A stretch of 64,000 nt of DNA from CAYZQH01 sp050300015 (GTDB taxonomy: Bacteria > Pseudomonadota > Gammaproteobacteria > Pseudomonadales > Cellvibrionaceae). Below, in pieces: positions 23,869 through 33,287 of this stretch. Position 1 is the stretch's first letter. Every line of letters begins with the position of its first letter. Below the pieces are notes generated by a model. It made no database searches, was not told where the DNA came from, and saw only the letters and a program-made list of their open reading frames with translations. The position numbers were made by a program, and so were the translations under genes. The stretch is taken from assembly GCA_050300015.1 (NCBI GenBank), contig JBNKWZ010000013.1:1-64000 (forward strand), given 5' to 3'.

Positions 23869-24972
23869 GATAAATCGCATAAAGCTTTGCTCTACTTGCT
23901 CACTGTACACTGCCAACAAGCTTAACTCCTCCACACCATTGTCAATGGCGTGGATAATTGCTTGTTCTTGTGCCTCATCTAACCCCAAGCTAAAAATAAT
24001 TTGCTCGATTTTAGTGTTAATCGAGTTCACCACCTCTGCAGTCTTACTTTTTTGCTGAGCCACCAGAGCGTGAATCTCTTGCAGTTTATCGTGACTGTTT
24101 AATAAAATAGCTTGAATACCACGATTGCGTTCGTCTTCCAACTGGTATTCCACATCCAGCGATTTGACACGCGCCTGGGTACCGTTTAGCAATACCACCA
24201 AATTGTCTTTAATACGACCATAGTCCTCTTCACGATCCAAGGGCATGTTTTTCACCAACAAAGACACATTGGGCTCATTAATGAGCGTTCGCGCGCCGAA
24301 GTTCAGGATTTTTTCATCCTCGTGAAAGCGCTCTAAGACTTTGGCCTCGATAGAATCTTTTGCGCAACCAAAATATTTTCGTCCATATTGTGCACGCACC
24401 ATCAAGCAACTATTTAAACCGAAAGATTGAGTCGTTTCGAAAAGAACGTCAATCAATTGATCAATGGTTTTGCAGGTATAGCTGTTTTGTAAAAAACGAA
24501 TGATGGTGCCAAGCTCCGCACTGTTTGTCATGGCTTGAAAAGCCGTATTCATGGCCTCTTTGCTTTGCTTCTCAAACTTCACTGTATGTAAATGATGTTC
24601 CATCACCCGCTGCACAACATCGGTGATTTCCGCGCTTTTAAAGGGCTTAGTAACATAGTCTTCTGCGCCCACCTCATATCCGCGTAGCCGCTCTTCAGGC
24701 GACGCCAACGCCGAGACAAATACCACCGGCATCATTGCCGTTTTGGGCTGACCCTTGAGTATTTTGCAAACTTCATAGCCGTCCATTTTTGGCATATTCA
24801 CATCCAGCAACACCAAGTCAAAACCTTCTTCCTCGAGAATGTCCAAACACTCCTGACCGGACAATACGCTTTTGACATCAAATTCATCTTCAAAGATATC
24901 TTCGAGTAAGTCGCAGTTGTCTCTGTTATCATCCACAATCAATATGCGAGGTTGCATCGCCGTCATAGTCAT
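23839..24972 (-). CDS. Response regulator with shared sensor-like output domain
   Basis: The product has 377 residues. An N-terminal receiver domain (about 8-125) is complete: RILIVDDN (Asp14, Asp15), phospho-acceptor Asp57 in LVLLDVNMP, and Lys in YVTKPFK. The central part (about 140-285) is not a DNA-binding or enzyme domain. It resembles the GAF-like middle of the kinase at 21945-23558 (NSAELGTIIRFLQNSYTCK here, QSSELGEISRFILTSYNCK there). The C-terminal 80 residues look helical. The protein probably acts by protein contact, perhaps heterodimerising with the kinase. Its stop lies within an inverted repeat. Confidence 0.85.
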   Translation of the reverse strand: MTMTAMQPRILIVDDNRDNCDLLEDIFEDEFDVKSVLSGQECLDILEEEGFDLVLLDVNMPKMDGYEVCKILKGQPKTAMMPVVFVSALASPEERLRGYEVGAEDYVTKPFKSAEITDVVQRVMEHHLHTVKFEKQSKEAMNTAFQAMTNSAELGTIIRFLQNSYTCKTIDQLIDVLFETTQSFGLNSCLMVRAQYGRKYFGCAKDSIEAKVLERFHEDEKILNFGARTLINEPNVSLLVKNMPLDREEDYGRIKDNLVVLLNGTQARVKSLDVEYQLEDERNRGIQAILLNSHDKLQEIHALVAQQKSKTAEVVNSINTKIEQIIFSLGLDEAQEQAIIHAIDNGVEELSLLAVYSEQVEQSFMRFIDDLDQFVTS

Positions 24973-25097
24973 ACGCCCAGTTTTAAGTCACAACTAAAGT
25001 GTAGACGCTTGCCGGTGCCCTGGTGGAGATCAACATCAAGTTCGTATGCGATACAATCCATTAAGCCTTCATCATTACAAAGCACCACACCTCGCAA
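24969..25097 (-). CDS. Possible short ORF overlapping the response regulator start (ATGA overlap)
   Basis: A 42-residue frame from a TTG at 25097 (RGVVLCNDEGLMDCIAYEL...) stops at TGA overlapping the regulator's ATG by the classical ATGA arrangement. No family is recognised and no strong ribosome site is seen. It may be a leader ORF, the tail of a truncated gene, or chance. An upstream stop limits it to about 47 codons at most. Confidence 0.2.
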   Translation of the reverse strand: MRGVVLCNDEGLMDCIAYELDVDLHQGTGKRLHFSCDLKLGV

Positions 25098-25381
25098 CTG
25101 TTTGAGCCCATGACGTCAACAAGCCTCTACGCCTTAGACCACTCATTCATCGCGGTACACCCCAAAGCGATGCCAGCAGTTGTGCCCTCCGGCGCACCAC
25201 ACTTTTCGTGCCAACATAAATGATACGGCGCAATTGTTTCAGGGTGCCGTTGGCAGCGTTGAATGATAAATAGGGGGTCACAAGGCCACGAAAAAACAAC
25301 CGTGGTTTATACTCAAAGATAGCCGTAAAGCTGCAAACGCAGATACTAAACGTTTGTCCGCCACAACTTTGAGGAGATGCC
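24973..25381. other. Divergent control region between the response regulator and HPt genes
   Basis: About 410 bp between divergent genes. Apart from the small frame at 24969-25097, no coding signal is visible. It should carry promoters for both directions. A good ribosome site (GAGGAG) lies just before the HPt gene at 25382. I saw no clear operator. Confidence 0.4.
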
Positions 25382-25720
25382 ATGCTCGTTTGGGATGAGT
25401 TAGCGTTATTGAATCGCTGTCGCCAAAAGCCAGAGCGCGTTAGACGGTTGGTTGGCATATTTCTAGATGACACACCCAAAATCGTGCAAGCCATGCAAAC
25501 ACAGGTGGAGGCCAGTGACTTTGAGGGCCTACACGGTTCTGCGCATGCACTCAAAGGTATCGCGGCTAACCTCGGCGGCCTTAGGCTTCAAGAGCGTGCC
25601 TTCGCACTGGAAACCGCCAGTCGTTCTAACGATGCTGCGGCCTGTGCTGTGCAATTGAACACGCTCAAAAGTGAGTTCGAAGCGCTATTAGAAGAGCTCA
25701 ATGATTACTTAGAAGAATAA
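25382..25720 (+). CDS. Histidine phosphotransfer (HPt) protein
   Basis: The product has 112 residues, essentially one Hpt four-helix bundle. The phospho-accepting His is His55 in SAHALKGIAANLGG, which matches the HALKGxxxxxG consensus. A helix start like FLDDTPKIVQAM precedes it. There is no membrane segment. The ATG at 25382 has GAGGAG seven bases upstream. It stands alone between a response regulator (divergent) and a CHASE hybrid kinase (same strand, 165 bp downstream), so it may relay phosphate between those proteins. That relay is inference from position. Confidence 0.88.
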   Translation: MLVWDELALLNRCRQKPERVRRLVGIFLDDTPKIVQAMQTQVEASDFEGLHGSAHALKGIAANLGGLRLQERAFALETASRSNDAAACAVQLNTLKSEFEALLEELNDYLEE

Positions 25721-25885
25721 CACTGCCGAATTAAGGTAATAGCCGCCATATCGCCTTCAGTGAAGTAGCATGTGATCGCACCCTTTACGGGCCGTGCCCG
25801 GCGACGCGCGCGCCTCCCCCATCCCCCCAACTTCATCCACAACGACTACACTTTAGACACAAACAAACTGAAAGATGACTCACGC

Positions 25886-28800
25886 ATGGCATTGCCCACC
25901 ACCCCAGCTTTGGCCCAGCTACAACGCTCCATCAATGTAGTTCACAACCCAGTTACTGCCTGGATCATCTTGGGACTTTCGTTTTTCTTTACGGTGTTTG
26001 CCTACTTTTATGCAAAAAATCAAGTTGAGCAGCGGTCTGAGGAGCAATTTAAGTTTCGCACACAGGAATTGATTTTGGCCATTGAAGACCGCTTGACGCT
26101 TTACGAGCAAACCTTAATTAGTGCAAAAGGCTTGTTCGCCGCCTCCGACCACGTCGATAGGGACGAGTGGCGTGTATTTGTGGAGTCTCTCCAGCTCGAT
26201 AAGCGTTTCCCTGGTATTCAGGGCCTGGGTTACGCCATCCCACTGACACAGGAAAACCTTAACGCCCACATTCAAGCCATTCGCGATGAAGGCTTCAAAG
26301 ATTTTCGCGTTCACCCAGAAGGGCCTCGTGAAACCTACAGCAGCATTATTTATTTGGAGCCCTTTGATTGGAGAAACAAGCGTGCTTTCGGTTATGACAT
26401 GTGGAGCAACCCCAAGCGTCGAGAAGCCATGATGCGTGCCCGTGATACAGGGCTCCCCAGCACCTCGGGCGTAATTACCCTTGTTCAAGAAACCCAAGAA
26501 AACGTACAACGCGGATTTTTAACCTATGTCCCCGTGTATAAAACCCACACGACCCCCCTCACCCCAAAACGGCGATTGGATTCGTTTCAAGGTTGGGTAT
26601 ATGCCGCCTTTCGTGCAGATGATTTAATGAAAGGTATTTTGGGCGAAAACCCCAACAACCTGTATTTTAAGATCTACGATGGTGATACGGTACATGCCGA
26701 TGCTCTCATTTATGATTCAGCACAAGACCCAACCGCATCATCACGCACTGATACCGCCGCATTCCACGCACAAAAAGTCATGCAACTTCAGGGGCGAGAT
26801 TGGCTCGTCGCGTTTTCTGCCAACCAGGACTTTCTCTCCGCTGATACTAAAGCCAGTCAACCGCTGTATATTTTGCTCGGCGGAGTCATTGTGGAACTTC
26901 TTTTATTTTACGTGATTGTATCTCTGCACTTTATTAACAAACATCGTAAACGCGCGGCAGAAGAACTTCGTACTCTGTACTTTCGCAATCAAGATGCCTT
27001 AACCCAACAAGCGAAAGTGGTTGAGGCAAAAGAAAGAGAATCCGAAACGTTTTTTGAGCTCGCACCCGAAGCGTTTTTGGTCGTAAACGGACAAGGTGAA
27101 GTGGTTAAAGCAAATCGCCATGCCCATGATCTATTTGGCTATGACCAGGGAGCACTGCGCGGCTGTCGCGTGGAGGACTTAATCCCCGAAAACATTCGTG
27201 AGCAACACTCGCAATACCGCACCGATTTTTTTGCCGCACCTACGCAACGCACGATGGGTGGCACCTCTCCGATAAAAGGTGTCAAAAAATGCGGAGGGAC
27301 ATTCCCTGCATTAATCAATCTTGCACCAATTGATTACACGGGCAAACGCCATGTGGTGGCGGCTGTAAGGGATGTCTCGATACAGAAAAAGATCGAGACC
27401 TCATTGGCCAACGCAAAAAATAGCGCCGAGGCTGCCAGTCGCGCTAAAAGTGAATTTGTCGCCAATATGAGCCATGAAATTCGCACCCCTCTCAATGCTG
27501 TTTTAGGGGCCGCGCAGTTATTGAATAAAAGTCAACCTACGGTAGAACAAAAAAAATTCATTGATATGATTCGCTCTTCTGGCGAAGCGCTATTGGGCAT
27601 TATTAACGATATTTTGGATTTCTCTAAAATCGAAGCGGGTGCCATGGCGCTTGCCAACACCGAATTTGATTTACACGAGCTATTGTCACGAGTGGCCATT
27701 ATGATGTCGGTCAACTCTGGTGAAAAACACTTAGAATTGGTGATTCACGTAGACCCAGAAGTCAATCGACACTACATAGGCGACCCCTTGCGGTTACAAC
27801 AGGTGCTCATCAACTTAACCTCAAACGCCATTAAATTTACGGAAACGGGTACTGTCACACTGGCCATTCAAAGCCTGAATACCCAAGGGGACCGTCTGCG
27901 TATTAGCGTCACCGACACCGGCATTGGTGTGAGTAAAGAACAGCAGTCGCATCTGTTCACTGCCTTCTCGCAAGCGGACGCTTCCATCTCGCGAAGGTTT
28001 GGCGGTACCGGTCTTGGCCTTGTCATTTCTAATCGCATCGTGGCTTTAATGGAGAGCGAACTACATCTGAATAGTGTGCCGGGAGAAGGTTCAAACTTTT
28101 ATTTCGACATTAATCTTCCTAAAGGCAAGATCACCCGTGCCAGTGACCTGATAAACCCAGAGGTAAAAAAATCGATTCTTTTACTAGAGAGCCACACTCA
28201 AAGCGCCAACGCACTAATGGCCATTTTTAAAAGGCTTAGCTGGCAAGTAACCCATTTTGAAACGTGGGAAGCAGCACTGGCAGGCCTCTCCCGTAATGAC
28301 ACGATCAAGCAATTCGATTTTTGTTTAATCGATAGCCGTTTTGATAAATTGGATAATGAAGTGGTGCTCAACAATTTACGTGTTTTAGGCTTAAGCCCAA
28401 AAACCGCAAACATTTTGATGATGCCTAACAATCAGCAAGCCGCCTTATTCATGAGCAGCGTGCAAAAATCTTTCAATGCGGGCTGCGTCAAACCTTTATT
28501 TAAAGGCAACCTTCTAGCCGCTTTACACGAGGCGAGTTTAAGTGCTACCAACACACCTATCATTCATACCCCACTAGAAGCATCCGGCACGGTTAACCAC
28601 CTGGACAGCGTTAAAATTTTATTGGTGGAAGACAACCCACTCAACCAAACCATCGCTTGTACCATGCTAGAAGACATGGGGGTTGAGGTTACCGTCGCCG
28701 ACAATGGCCAACAAGCCATCGAAAAAGTAAAGGGCCACAACAGCGCTTACGATTTGATTTTAATGGATATACAAATGCCGATAATGGATGGCGCGACCGC

Positions 28801-29416
28801 GACCAAGATTTTGCGCAACGAGCTCGACTGGACCAAACCCATTATCGCCATGACAGCAGGGGTATTAAAATCGGAACAAGAGCAATGCCTACAAGTGGGC
28901 ATGAACGATTTGGTTCCCAAACCCGTGGACAGCAACGAGTTATTTCGTGCCGTACGCAAGGCGCTAAAGCTCTCCAGCAACCCAGCAAGTACGCCGCCCT
29001 CTGAGGAGCCCATACTCAATAGTGATCGAAACGCACACCAGATGGGCACCCCACCCCATTTCGATGCCGCAAGGCTCGACCAACTGACCAAAGGAAACCC
29101 CAAACGCATTGCGCGTATGGTCGCCGCTGTTCAAGCCATTACCGAAGAGGGCCCAGAGACATTGACCAAAATCGAACACGCCCTGCGGGATCAAGACCTG
29201 GATTCGGCAAAGCTGATAGTCCATAACTTTAAGGGTGTGGTGGCCAATTACGGAGGCGTGGCCTTATCCAGCGCCATTGCGGAGCTTGAAAACGCACTGC
29301 CCAAAAGTGACGAGCGCGATTTGCTGCCACAGCTGTCCACCATCAGTAACCTCTACCTCAGTTACTGCCAAGCCGCCCAGCAGTGGATCGACCAGCAAAA
29401 CAGCTCTGCTCCCTAA
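25886..29416 (+). CDS. CHASE-PAS hybrid histidine kinase with two receivers and HPt
   Basis: The product has about 1176 residues from the ATG at 25886. A GTG at 25772 would add a basic, Pro-rich leader and is less likely. Order: membrane segment (about 20-42), periplasmic CHASE domain (about 50-310), second membrane segment (PLYILLGGVIVELLLFYVIV, about 330-350), PAS (about 385-510), HisKA with MSHEIRTPLNAVLG (His near 530), HATPase_c (NLTSNAIKFT, DTGIGVS, GTGLGLVIS). A degenerate receiver (about 750-880, KSILLLESHTQSANAL) follows, then an intact receiver (VKILLVEDNP, Asp near 959 in LILMDIQMP, K in VPKPVD) and HPt (His near 1112 in VHNFKGVVANYG). It is a BarA/ArcB-style multistep phosphorelay sensor, ligand unknown. 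Confidence 0.93.
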   Translation: MALPTTPALAQLQRSINVVHNPVTAWIILGLSFFFTVFAYFYAKNQVEQRSEEQFKFRTQELILAIEDRLTLYEQTLISAKGLFAASDHVDRDEWRVFVESLQLDKRFPGIQGLGYAIPLTQENLNAHIQAIRDEGFKDFRVHPEGPRETYSSIIYLEPFDWRNKRAFGYDMWSNPKRREAMMRARDTGLPSTSGVITLVQETQENVQRGFLTYVPVYKTHTTPLTPKRRLDSFQGWVYAAFRADDLMKGILGENPNNLYFKIYDGDTVHADALIYDSAQDPTASSRTDTAAFHAQKVMQLQGRDWLVAFSANQDFLSADTKASQPLYILLGGVIVELLLFYVIVSLHFINKHRKRAAEELRTLYFRNQDALTQQAKVVEAKERESETFFELAPEAFLVVNGQGEVVKANRHAHDLFGYDQGALRGCRVEDLIPENIREQHSQYRTDFFAAPTQRTMGGTSPIKGVKKCGGTFPALINLAPIDYTGKRHVVAAVRDVSIQKKIETSLANAKNSAEAASRAKSEFVANMSHEIRTPLNAVLGAAQLLNKSQPTVEQKKFIDMIRSSGEALLGIINDILDFSKIEAGAMALANTEFDLHELLSRVAIMMSVNSGEKHLELVIHVDPEVNRHYIGDPLRLQQVLINLTSNAIKFTETGTVTLAIQSLNTQGDRLRISVTDTGIGVSKEQQSHLFTAFSQADASISRRFGGTGLGLVISNRIVALMESELHLNSVPGEGSNFYFDINLPKGKITRASDLINPEVKKSILLLESHTQSANALMAIFKRLSWQVTHFETWEAALAGLSRNDTIKQFDFCLIDSRFDKLDNEVVLNNLRVLGLSPKTANILMMPNNQQAALFMSSVQKSFNAGCVKPLFKGNLLAALHEASLSATNTPIIHTPLEASGTVNHLDSVKILLVEDNPLNQTIACTMLEDMGVEVTVADNGQQAIEKVKGHNSAYDLILMDIQMPIMDGATATKILRNELDWTKPIIAMTAGVLKSEQEQCLQVGMNDLVPKPVDSNELFRAVRKALKLSSNPASTPPSEEPILNSDRNAHQMGTPPHFDAARLDQLTKGNPKRIARMVAAVQAITEEGPETLTKIEHALRDQDLDSAKLIVHNFKGVVANYGGVALSSAIAELENALPKSDERDLLPQLSTISNLYLSYCQAAQQWIDQQNSSAP

Positions 29417-29640
29417 ATTGGAGCGGGCCGCCAAAGCCCTTACCGCTGACCGAACGCCCCCATTCAATCGTTCCTCTGTCTCCCAAACGAGCTCTTAATC
29501 ATTGGCGGAAACAGCTTTTTTGGGTTATTACTCATCCCAGGTCAACATTCTTCTTTATTTTTGACGCAATAATCCCAATTTTTGTTAAATGCGGGGATCA
29601 ATTCACAATTTGATTTCTCGCGAATGGGTATACTGCGCGG

Positions 29641-30495
29641 ATGAACGATCAAATACACCATGCGCTGTCACGGGCGTTGTACAAAGTATTAAGGCCTATG
29701 GTGCGACTACTGCTTCGCCATGGTGTGTCTTATAAAGCCTTTTCCGACATTGCTCGGCATGTGTTCGTGGACGTGGCGGAAGAAGATTTCGCTCTTCCCG
29801 GCCGCAAACCCAGCAACTCGCGTGCTGCGGTATTAACTGGGATTAACCGCAAGGATATTGCCAAACTCAAAGAACGGCCCCACCCCCTATCCGACAAGAG
29901 TTTGGAGTCTCCCAACCCCGCATCGCGTGTGATTACCGCATGGCTCAACGATCCGCGTTTTCACGATGGTGTAGGCAACCCCAAAACATTGCCTGTGGAG
30001 CGCATTAACAGCGGTGCCTTCAGCTTTACCGACCTAGTTAAAGAATACAGCAGTGACGTGCCTGTTCGCGCACTGTTGGATGAGTTGTCTCGTATCAATG
30101 CCATTGAGCGCAGTGGGGAGAGTGTAACCCTACTGGTCTCTGGTTATGTGCCCATCTCAGATATGCGCGAAAACTTGAGAATTTTTGGTACGGCAGCTGC
30201 CGACCTGCTGAACACCATGGACCATAACATCAGTGGCCAGTCGTCAGAGCCTCTGCTACAAAGAACGGTGTTCTACAGCAATATCGCACCAGAGGATTTG
30301 GACGAAATCCGACGTCGTTGCCGCAACGAGGGCGAAGCCCTATTACTGCGCATCAACGAGTGGCTGAGCGAGTTCGAAAAAGAGAAAGACCCCTTGTCCG
30401 CTCACGCTCGATTCTTTCGCACTGGCCTAGGAGTGTACTATGTAGAAGGTCCCAGCCCAGACAGCAGAGGAAACGGAGACAAACACTTCCCATGA
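29641..30495 (+). CDS. DUF6502 family protein
   Basis: The product has 284 residues, cytosolic. It opens HHALSRALYKVLRPMVRLLL, then HGVSYKAFSDIARHVFVDVA and TGINRKDIAKLKE. This arrangement is characteristic of the uncharacterised DUF6502 family, which looks like a helix-turn-helix-containing protein with a GINRKDI-type recognition helix. No enzyme motif is seen. Its TGA overlaps the ATG of the following DUF5666 lipoprotein by 4 bases (ATGA), so translation is coupled. A role in regulating or assisting that lipoprotein is inferred from coupling alone. Confidence 0.8.
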   Translation: MNDQIHHALSRALYKVLRPMVRLLLRHGVSYKAFSDIARHVFVDVAEEDFALPGRKPSNSRAAVLTGINRKDIAKLKERPHPLSDKSLESPNPASRVITAWLNDPRFHDGVGNPKTLPVERINSGAFSFTDLVKEYSSDVPVRALLDELSRINAIERSGESVTLLVSGYVPISDMRENLRIFGTAAADLLNTMDHNISGQSSEPLLQRTVFYSNIAPEDLDEIRRRCRNEGEALLLRINEWLSEFEKEKDPLSAHARFFRTGLGVYYVEGPSPDSRGNGDKHFP

Positions 30496-31943
30496 AATTA
30501 TTTTTGCCTGTAATGTATTTCGCTGCCCTGCTGTTCAGTGGGTGCTCCGCGCAACCTGACGACGAATTTGCCGGTATTGAAGGCACCGGTGATACCGCTA
30601 CTGCGTACGGGACTGTATCCGGTTTTGGCAGCATCTATGTGAATGGCATTCACTTTGATACCACCGAAGCTTCGGTGTTTATTGATGGCACCCCCGCGGA
30701 AGAATCTGACCTGGATGTGGGCATGGTGGTGGAAGTCAGTGGCCGTATTTATAACACCGGCGTTGATGGCACTGCGGAAGTCATTCAGGCCGATCGCGCC
30801 ATTGAGGGCATCATTGAGGCCTCACACTCGCTCGCTTGGGATCGAAAATCCATAGAGGTATTGGGCCAAACTATCTTTGTGAGCAAAGACACCACCTTCA
30901 GAAACACCGACTTTGATGCTCTTGCCGAGGGCATGGCTGTGGCCGTGAGCGGTTTTGTGATTGAAAGCGGTTTAGTGAATGCCACCTACGTCACGGCGAG
31001 CACGGTCATGCCCGAAATAGACCCCGTGGAAGTTGAGGGCTATATTTCCGCTGCCTCAGTTGATGACAACCTCGTGGAACTCAACGGCCTCACCATTAAT
31101 ATCACCTCCGCACAAATGGAAAATGGCAGCTTTAGCGACCTCACACCAGGGGCGCGGATTGAAGTCAAAGGGTATGTGGATACTGAAACCGGCGTCTTCA
31201 CTGCCTATAACATAGCGTTGAAACGACCGCGTCGCGACTACGGCCGCCACACAACACTGGAAGGCGTGGTGCGCGCATTGGACGACACCCGCAACACGTT
31301 CTTGATCAACGACAATTTGGTTCAAGTAAGCAACGCCACTATTGAAAATGGTTATCTGTCCGACCTTGAAGACGGCGTGCGCGTGGTGGTCTCTGGTGAG
31401 TTTTCCATCAATGTGTTGAACGCACGAAAGATCTATATTAAATCGCTAGAAAGCCAACGCTTTTTCGGTGAAGTCACGAGTATAGACACGAGTAGAAAGA
31501 CCTTTGAGGTCGACGGTAAGCGCTATAACATCAATGAATACACGATTTTTAAAGACAACTCGCAGGTACAACAGCGCTACTTCAATCTCGACGATTTACA
31601 AGTGGGTGATACAGTGGAAATGTTCGCACAGGATCGCGATGGCGGCTGGATAGCCACCAAACTCTCTCGCGAAGAACCCAGCGATGGTGAACTGGAATAC
31701 ATCGTTGGCTTCCCATTGGTCACATCTGAATCCCGCCGTACACTCTGGGTCAACCGGATCGAAGTTGACGCGTCACGCTTAAGCGACGCGGACTGGGAGC
31801 TTGCGAAAACGGATGCCCTCATCACACTCGAGGGGCGCTACACCAGCCCATTCAATTTTGAAGCCACGCGGCTTTTGGACTTTAACAACCAGCAGTGCGA
31901 CGACAAAGTTTTTTACGAATGCAACAAAGAGCCAGCCCCCTAA
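30492..31943 (+). CDS. DUF5666 repeat lipoprotein
   Basis: The product has 483 residues from the ATG at 30492. The longer frame from 30318 overlaps the DUF6502 gene and is rejected. The signal ends in a lipobox (LLFSGCS), so this is a lipoprotein, probably at the outer membrane given Ala/Gln after the Cys. The rest is five or six repeats of a small beta-barrel module of DUF5666 type. Typical lines are GTVSGFGSIYVNGIHFD, DLDVGMVVEVSG, LTPGARIEVKGYVD and LEDGVRVVVSGEF. DUF5666 modules are found in surface and periplasmic proteins and their function is unknown. It is coupled to the DUF6502 gene and followed by a strong hairpin. Confidence 0.85.
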   Translation: MKLFLPVMYFAALLFSGCSAQPDDEFAGIEGTGDTATAYGTVSGFGSIYVNGIHFDTTEASVFIDGTPAEESDLDVGMVVEVSGRIYNTGVDGTAEVIQADRAIEGIIEASHSLAWDRKSIEVLGQTIFVSKDTTFRNTDFDALAEGMAVAVSGFVIESGLVNATYVTASTVMPEIDPVEVEGYISAASVDDNLVELNGLTINITSAQMENGSFSDLTPGARIEVKGYVDTETGVFTAYNIALKRPRRDYGRHTTLEGVVRALDDTRNTFLINDNLVQVSNATIENGYLSDLEDGVRVVVSGEFSINVLNARKIYIKSLESQRFFGEVTSIDTSRKTFEVDGKRYNINEYTIFKDNSQVQQRYFNLDDLQVGDTVEMFAQDRDGGWIATKLSREEPSDGELEYIVGFPLVTSESRRTLWVNRIEVDASRLSDADWELAKTDALITLEGRYTSPFNFEATRLLDFNNQQCDDKVFYECNKEPAP

Positions 31944-32351
31944 ATTGAACCAGTTTTAGGGCTCAGCCCCCGTCGGCTCTACCGCCGCATGGACCCGCGG
32001 GCTTTGTGCAAATACACCCCCAGGCACTGCTCTGCCTTCAGCACAATGCCCACGCCATTGGTAGAACACCCAATGGCGTGGGCCTACCCTTAAAACATTC
32101 CACACTTGGTAAGGCGAACCTTTTAAGGTAAATGCACTCAACAGAGTTTAGAGCTATAGAGCTACGTCCGAGGTTGATCTTTTACCGCTAAAGGGCCTAC
32201 GAACCCGCAGAGCGTACTGAAAAACGCGAATAGCGCCTACCGACGACATAACCGGTTTCACACAAAGTTTGCCGAAATGAGCCCCCCTACGACTTGTGTC
32301 ACCCCGGCATACTGCGGATAATAACCACCAGGCAAATAATGAGGCTAAAAA
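31944..32351. other. Intergenic interval between DUF5666 lipoprotein and transaldolase genes
   Basis: About 400 bp without a convincing gene. It begins with the hairpin at 32048-32083 and ends with the transaldolase ribosome site (AATGAGGCTAAAAA). Nothing else was recognised. Confidence 0.4.
32048..32083 (+). terminator. Strong hairpin downstream of the DUF5666 gene
   Basis: GCCCACGCCATTGG (32048-32061) pairs perfectly with CCAATGGCGTGGGC (32070-32083), with an 8-base loop. The following sequence is CTACCCTTAA, not a U-run, so it is a hairpin of terminator position but imperfect intrinsic type. Confidence 0.5.
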
Positions 32352-33287
32352 ATGACCAGCAAGCTCGAACAACTGAAGCAAATGACCGATGTGGTTGCCG
32401 ATACGGGTGACATTGAAGCCATCAAGCGCTACACCCCCTTAGACGCCACCACAAATCCATCGCTACTCTATAAGGCCGCCCAATTGCCCCAATACGAAGC
32501 TTTGGTGCGCGATGCGCTAGGTCAAGCGGGCTCCATTCCTGCCGCGTGTGATCATTTGGCCGTGTCTATCGGCTGTGAAATTTTAAAGATTATTCCGGGC
32601 CGTATATCCACAGAAGTGGATGCCCGACTGTCCTATGACAAAGAGGCGTCTATTGCCAAAGCCCACCACCTGATTGAGCTTTACGAAAAAGCCGGCGTGA
32701 GCAAAGATCGGGTTCTGATCAAATTGGCGTCGACGTGGGAAGGCATTCAGGCCGCCCAGCAATTGGAGAAAGAAGGCATTAACTGCAACCTGACGTTGTT
32801 GTTCAACTTTAGCCAAGCTGCGGCCTGTGCCGAAGCTGGTGTATTTTTGATTTCACCCTTTGTGGGCCGAATTTTGGATTGGTATAAGGCCAATACCGAC
32901 CAAAAAGAGTACAGCCCAATGGAAGACCCGGGTGTGGTGTCTGTCACCGAAATCTACAACTACTACAAACAACACGGCTATAAAACCGTGGTCATGGGGG
33001 CAAGCTTTCGTAACACTGGGGAAATTGAAGCCTTGGCAGGCTGTGACCGTTTGACGATCAGTCCACAATTACTGGGTGAGCTGGATGCAGACAAGGGTGA
33101 TTTACCACGTGTATTAAGCCCCGACACCAAAAGCGACCGCAAGGCAAAAGTGATTGAAACCGAAGCCCAGTTTCGTTTTAGCTTGAGCCAAGATGCCATG
33201 GCCAATGAAAAGCTCGCTCAAGGTATTCGCGGCTTTGTGGCTGACCAAGTGAACTTGGAAAACTTTTTAACTGATTATGCTAAGTAG
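32352..33287 (+). CDS. tal: Transaldolase
   Basis: The product has 311 residues. It exchanges three-carbon units between sedoheptulose-7-phosphate and glyceraldehyde-3-phosphate in the pentose phosphate pathway. The N-terminus (LKQMTDVVADTGDIEAIKRY) and PLDATTNPSLLYKAA are diagnostic. The Schiff-base Lys lies in RVLIKLASTWEGI (about residue 132). The C-terminal part (FRNTGEIEALAGCDRLTISP) also fits. Length is that of the TalB type. The ribosome site is GAGG before the ATG. The 3' end overlaps the TerB-like gene by 11 bases. It complements the xylBA pathway at the end of the window. Confidence 0.97.
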   Translation: MTSKLEQLKQMTDVVADTGDIEAIKRYTPLDATTNPSLLYKAAQLPQYEALVRDALGQAGSIPAACDHLAVSIGCEILKIIPGRISTEVDARLSYDKEASIAKAHHLIELYEKAGVSKDRVLIKLASTWEGIQAAQQLEKEGINCNLTLLFNFSQAAACAEAGVFLISPFVGRILDWYKANTDQKEYSPMEDPGVVSVTEIYNYYKQHGYKTVVMGASFRNTGEIEALAGCDRLTISPQLLGELDADKGDLPRVLSPDTKSDRKAKVIETEAQFRFSLSQDAMANEKLAQGIRGFVADQVNLENFLTDYAK

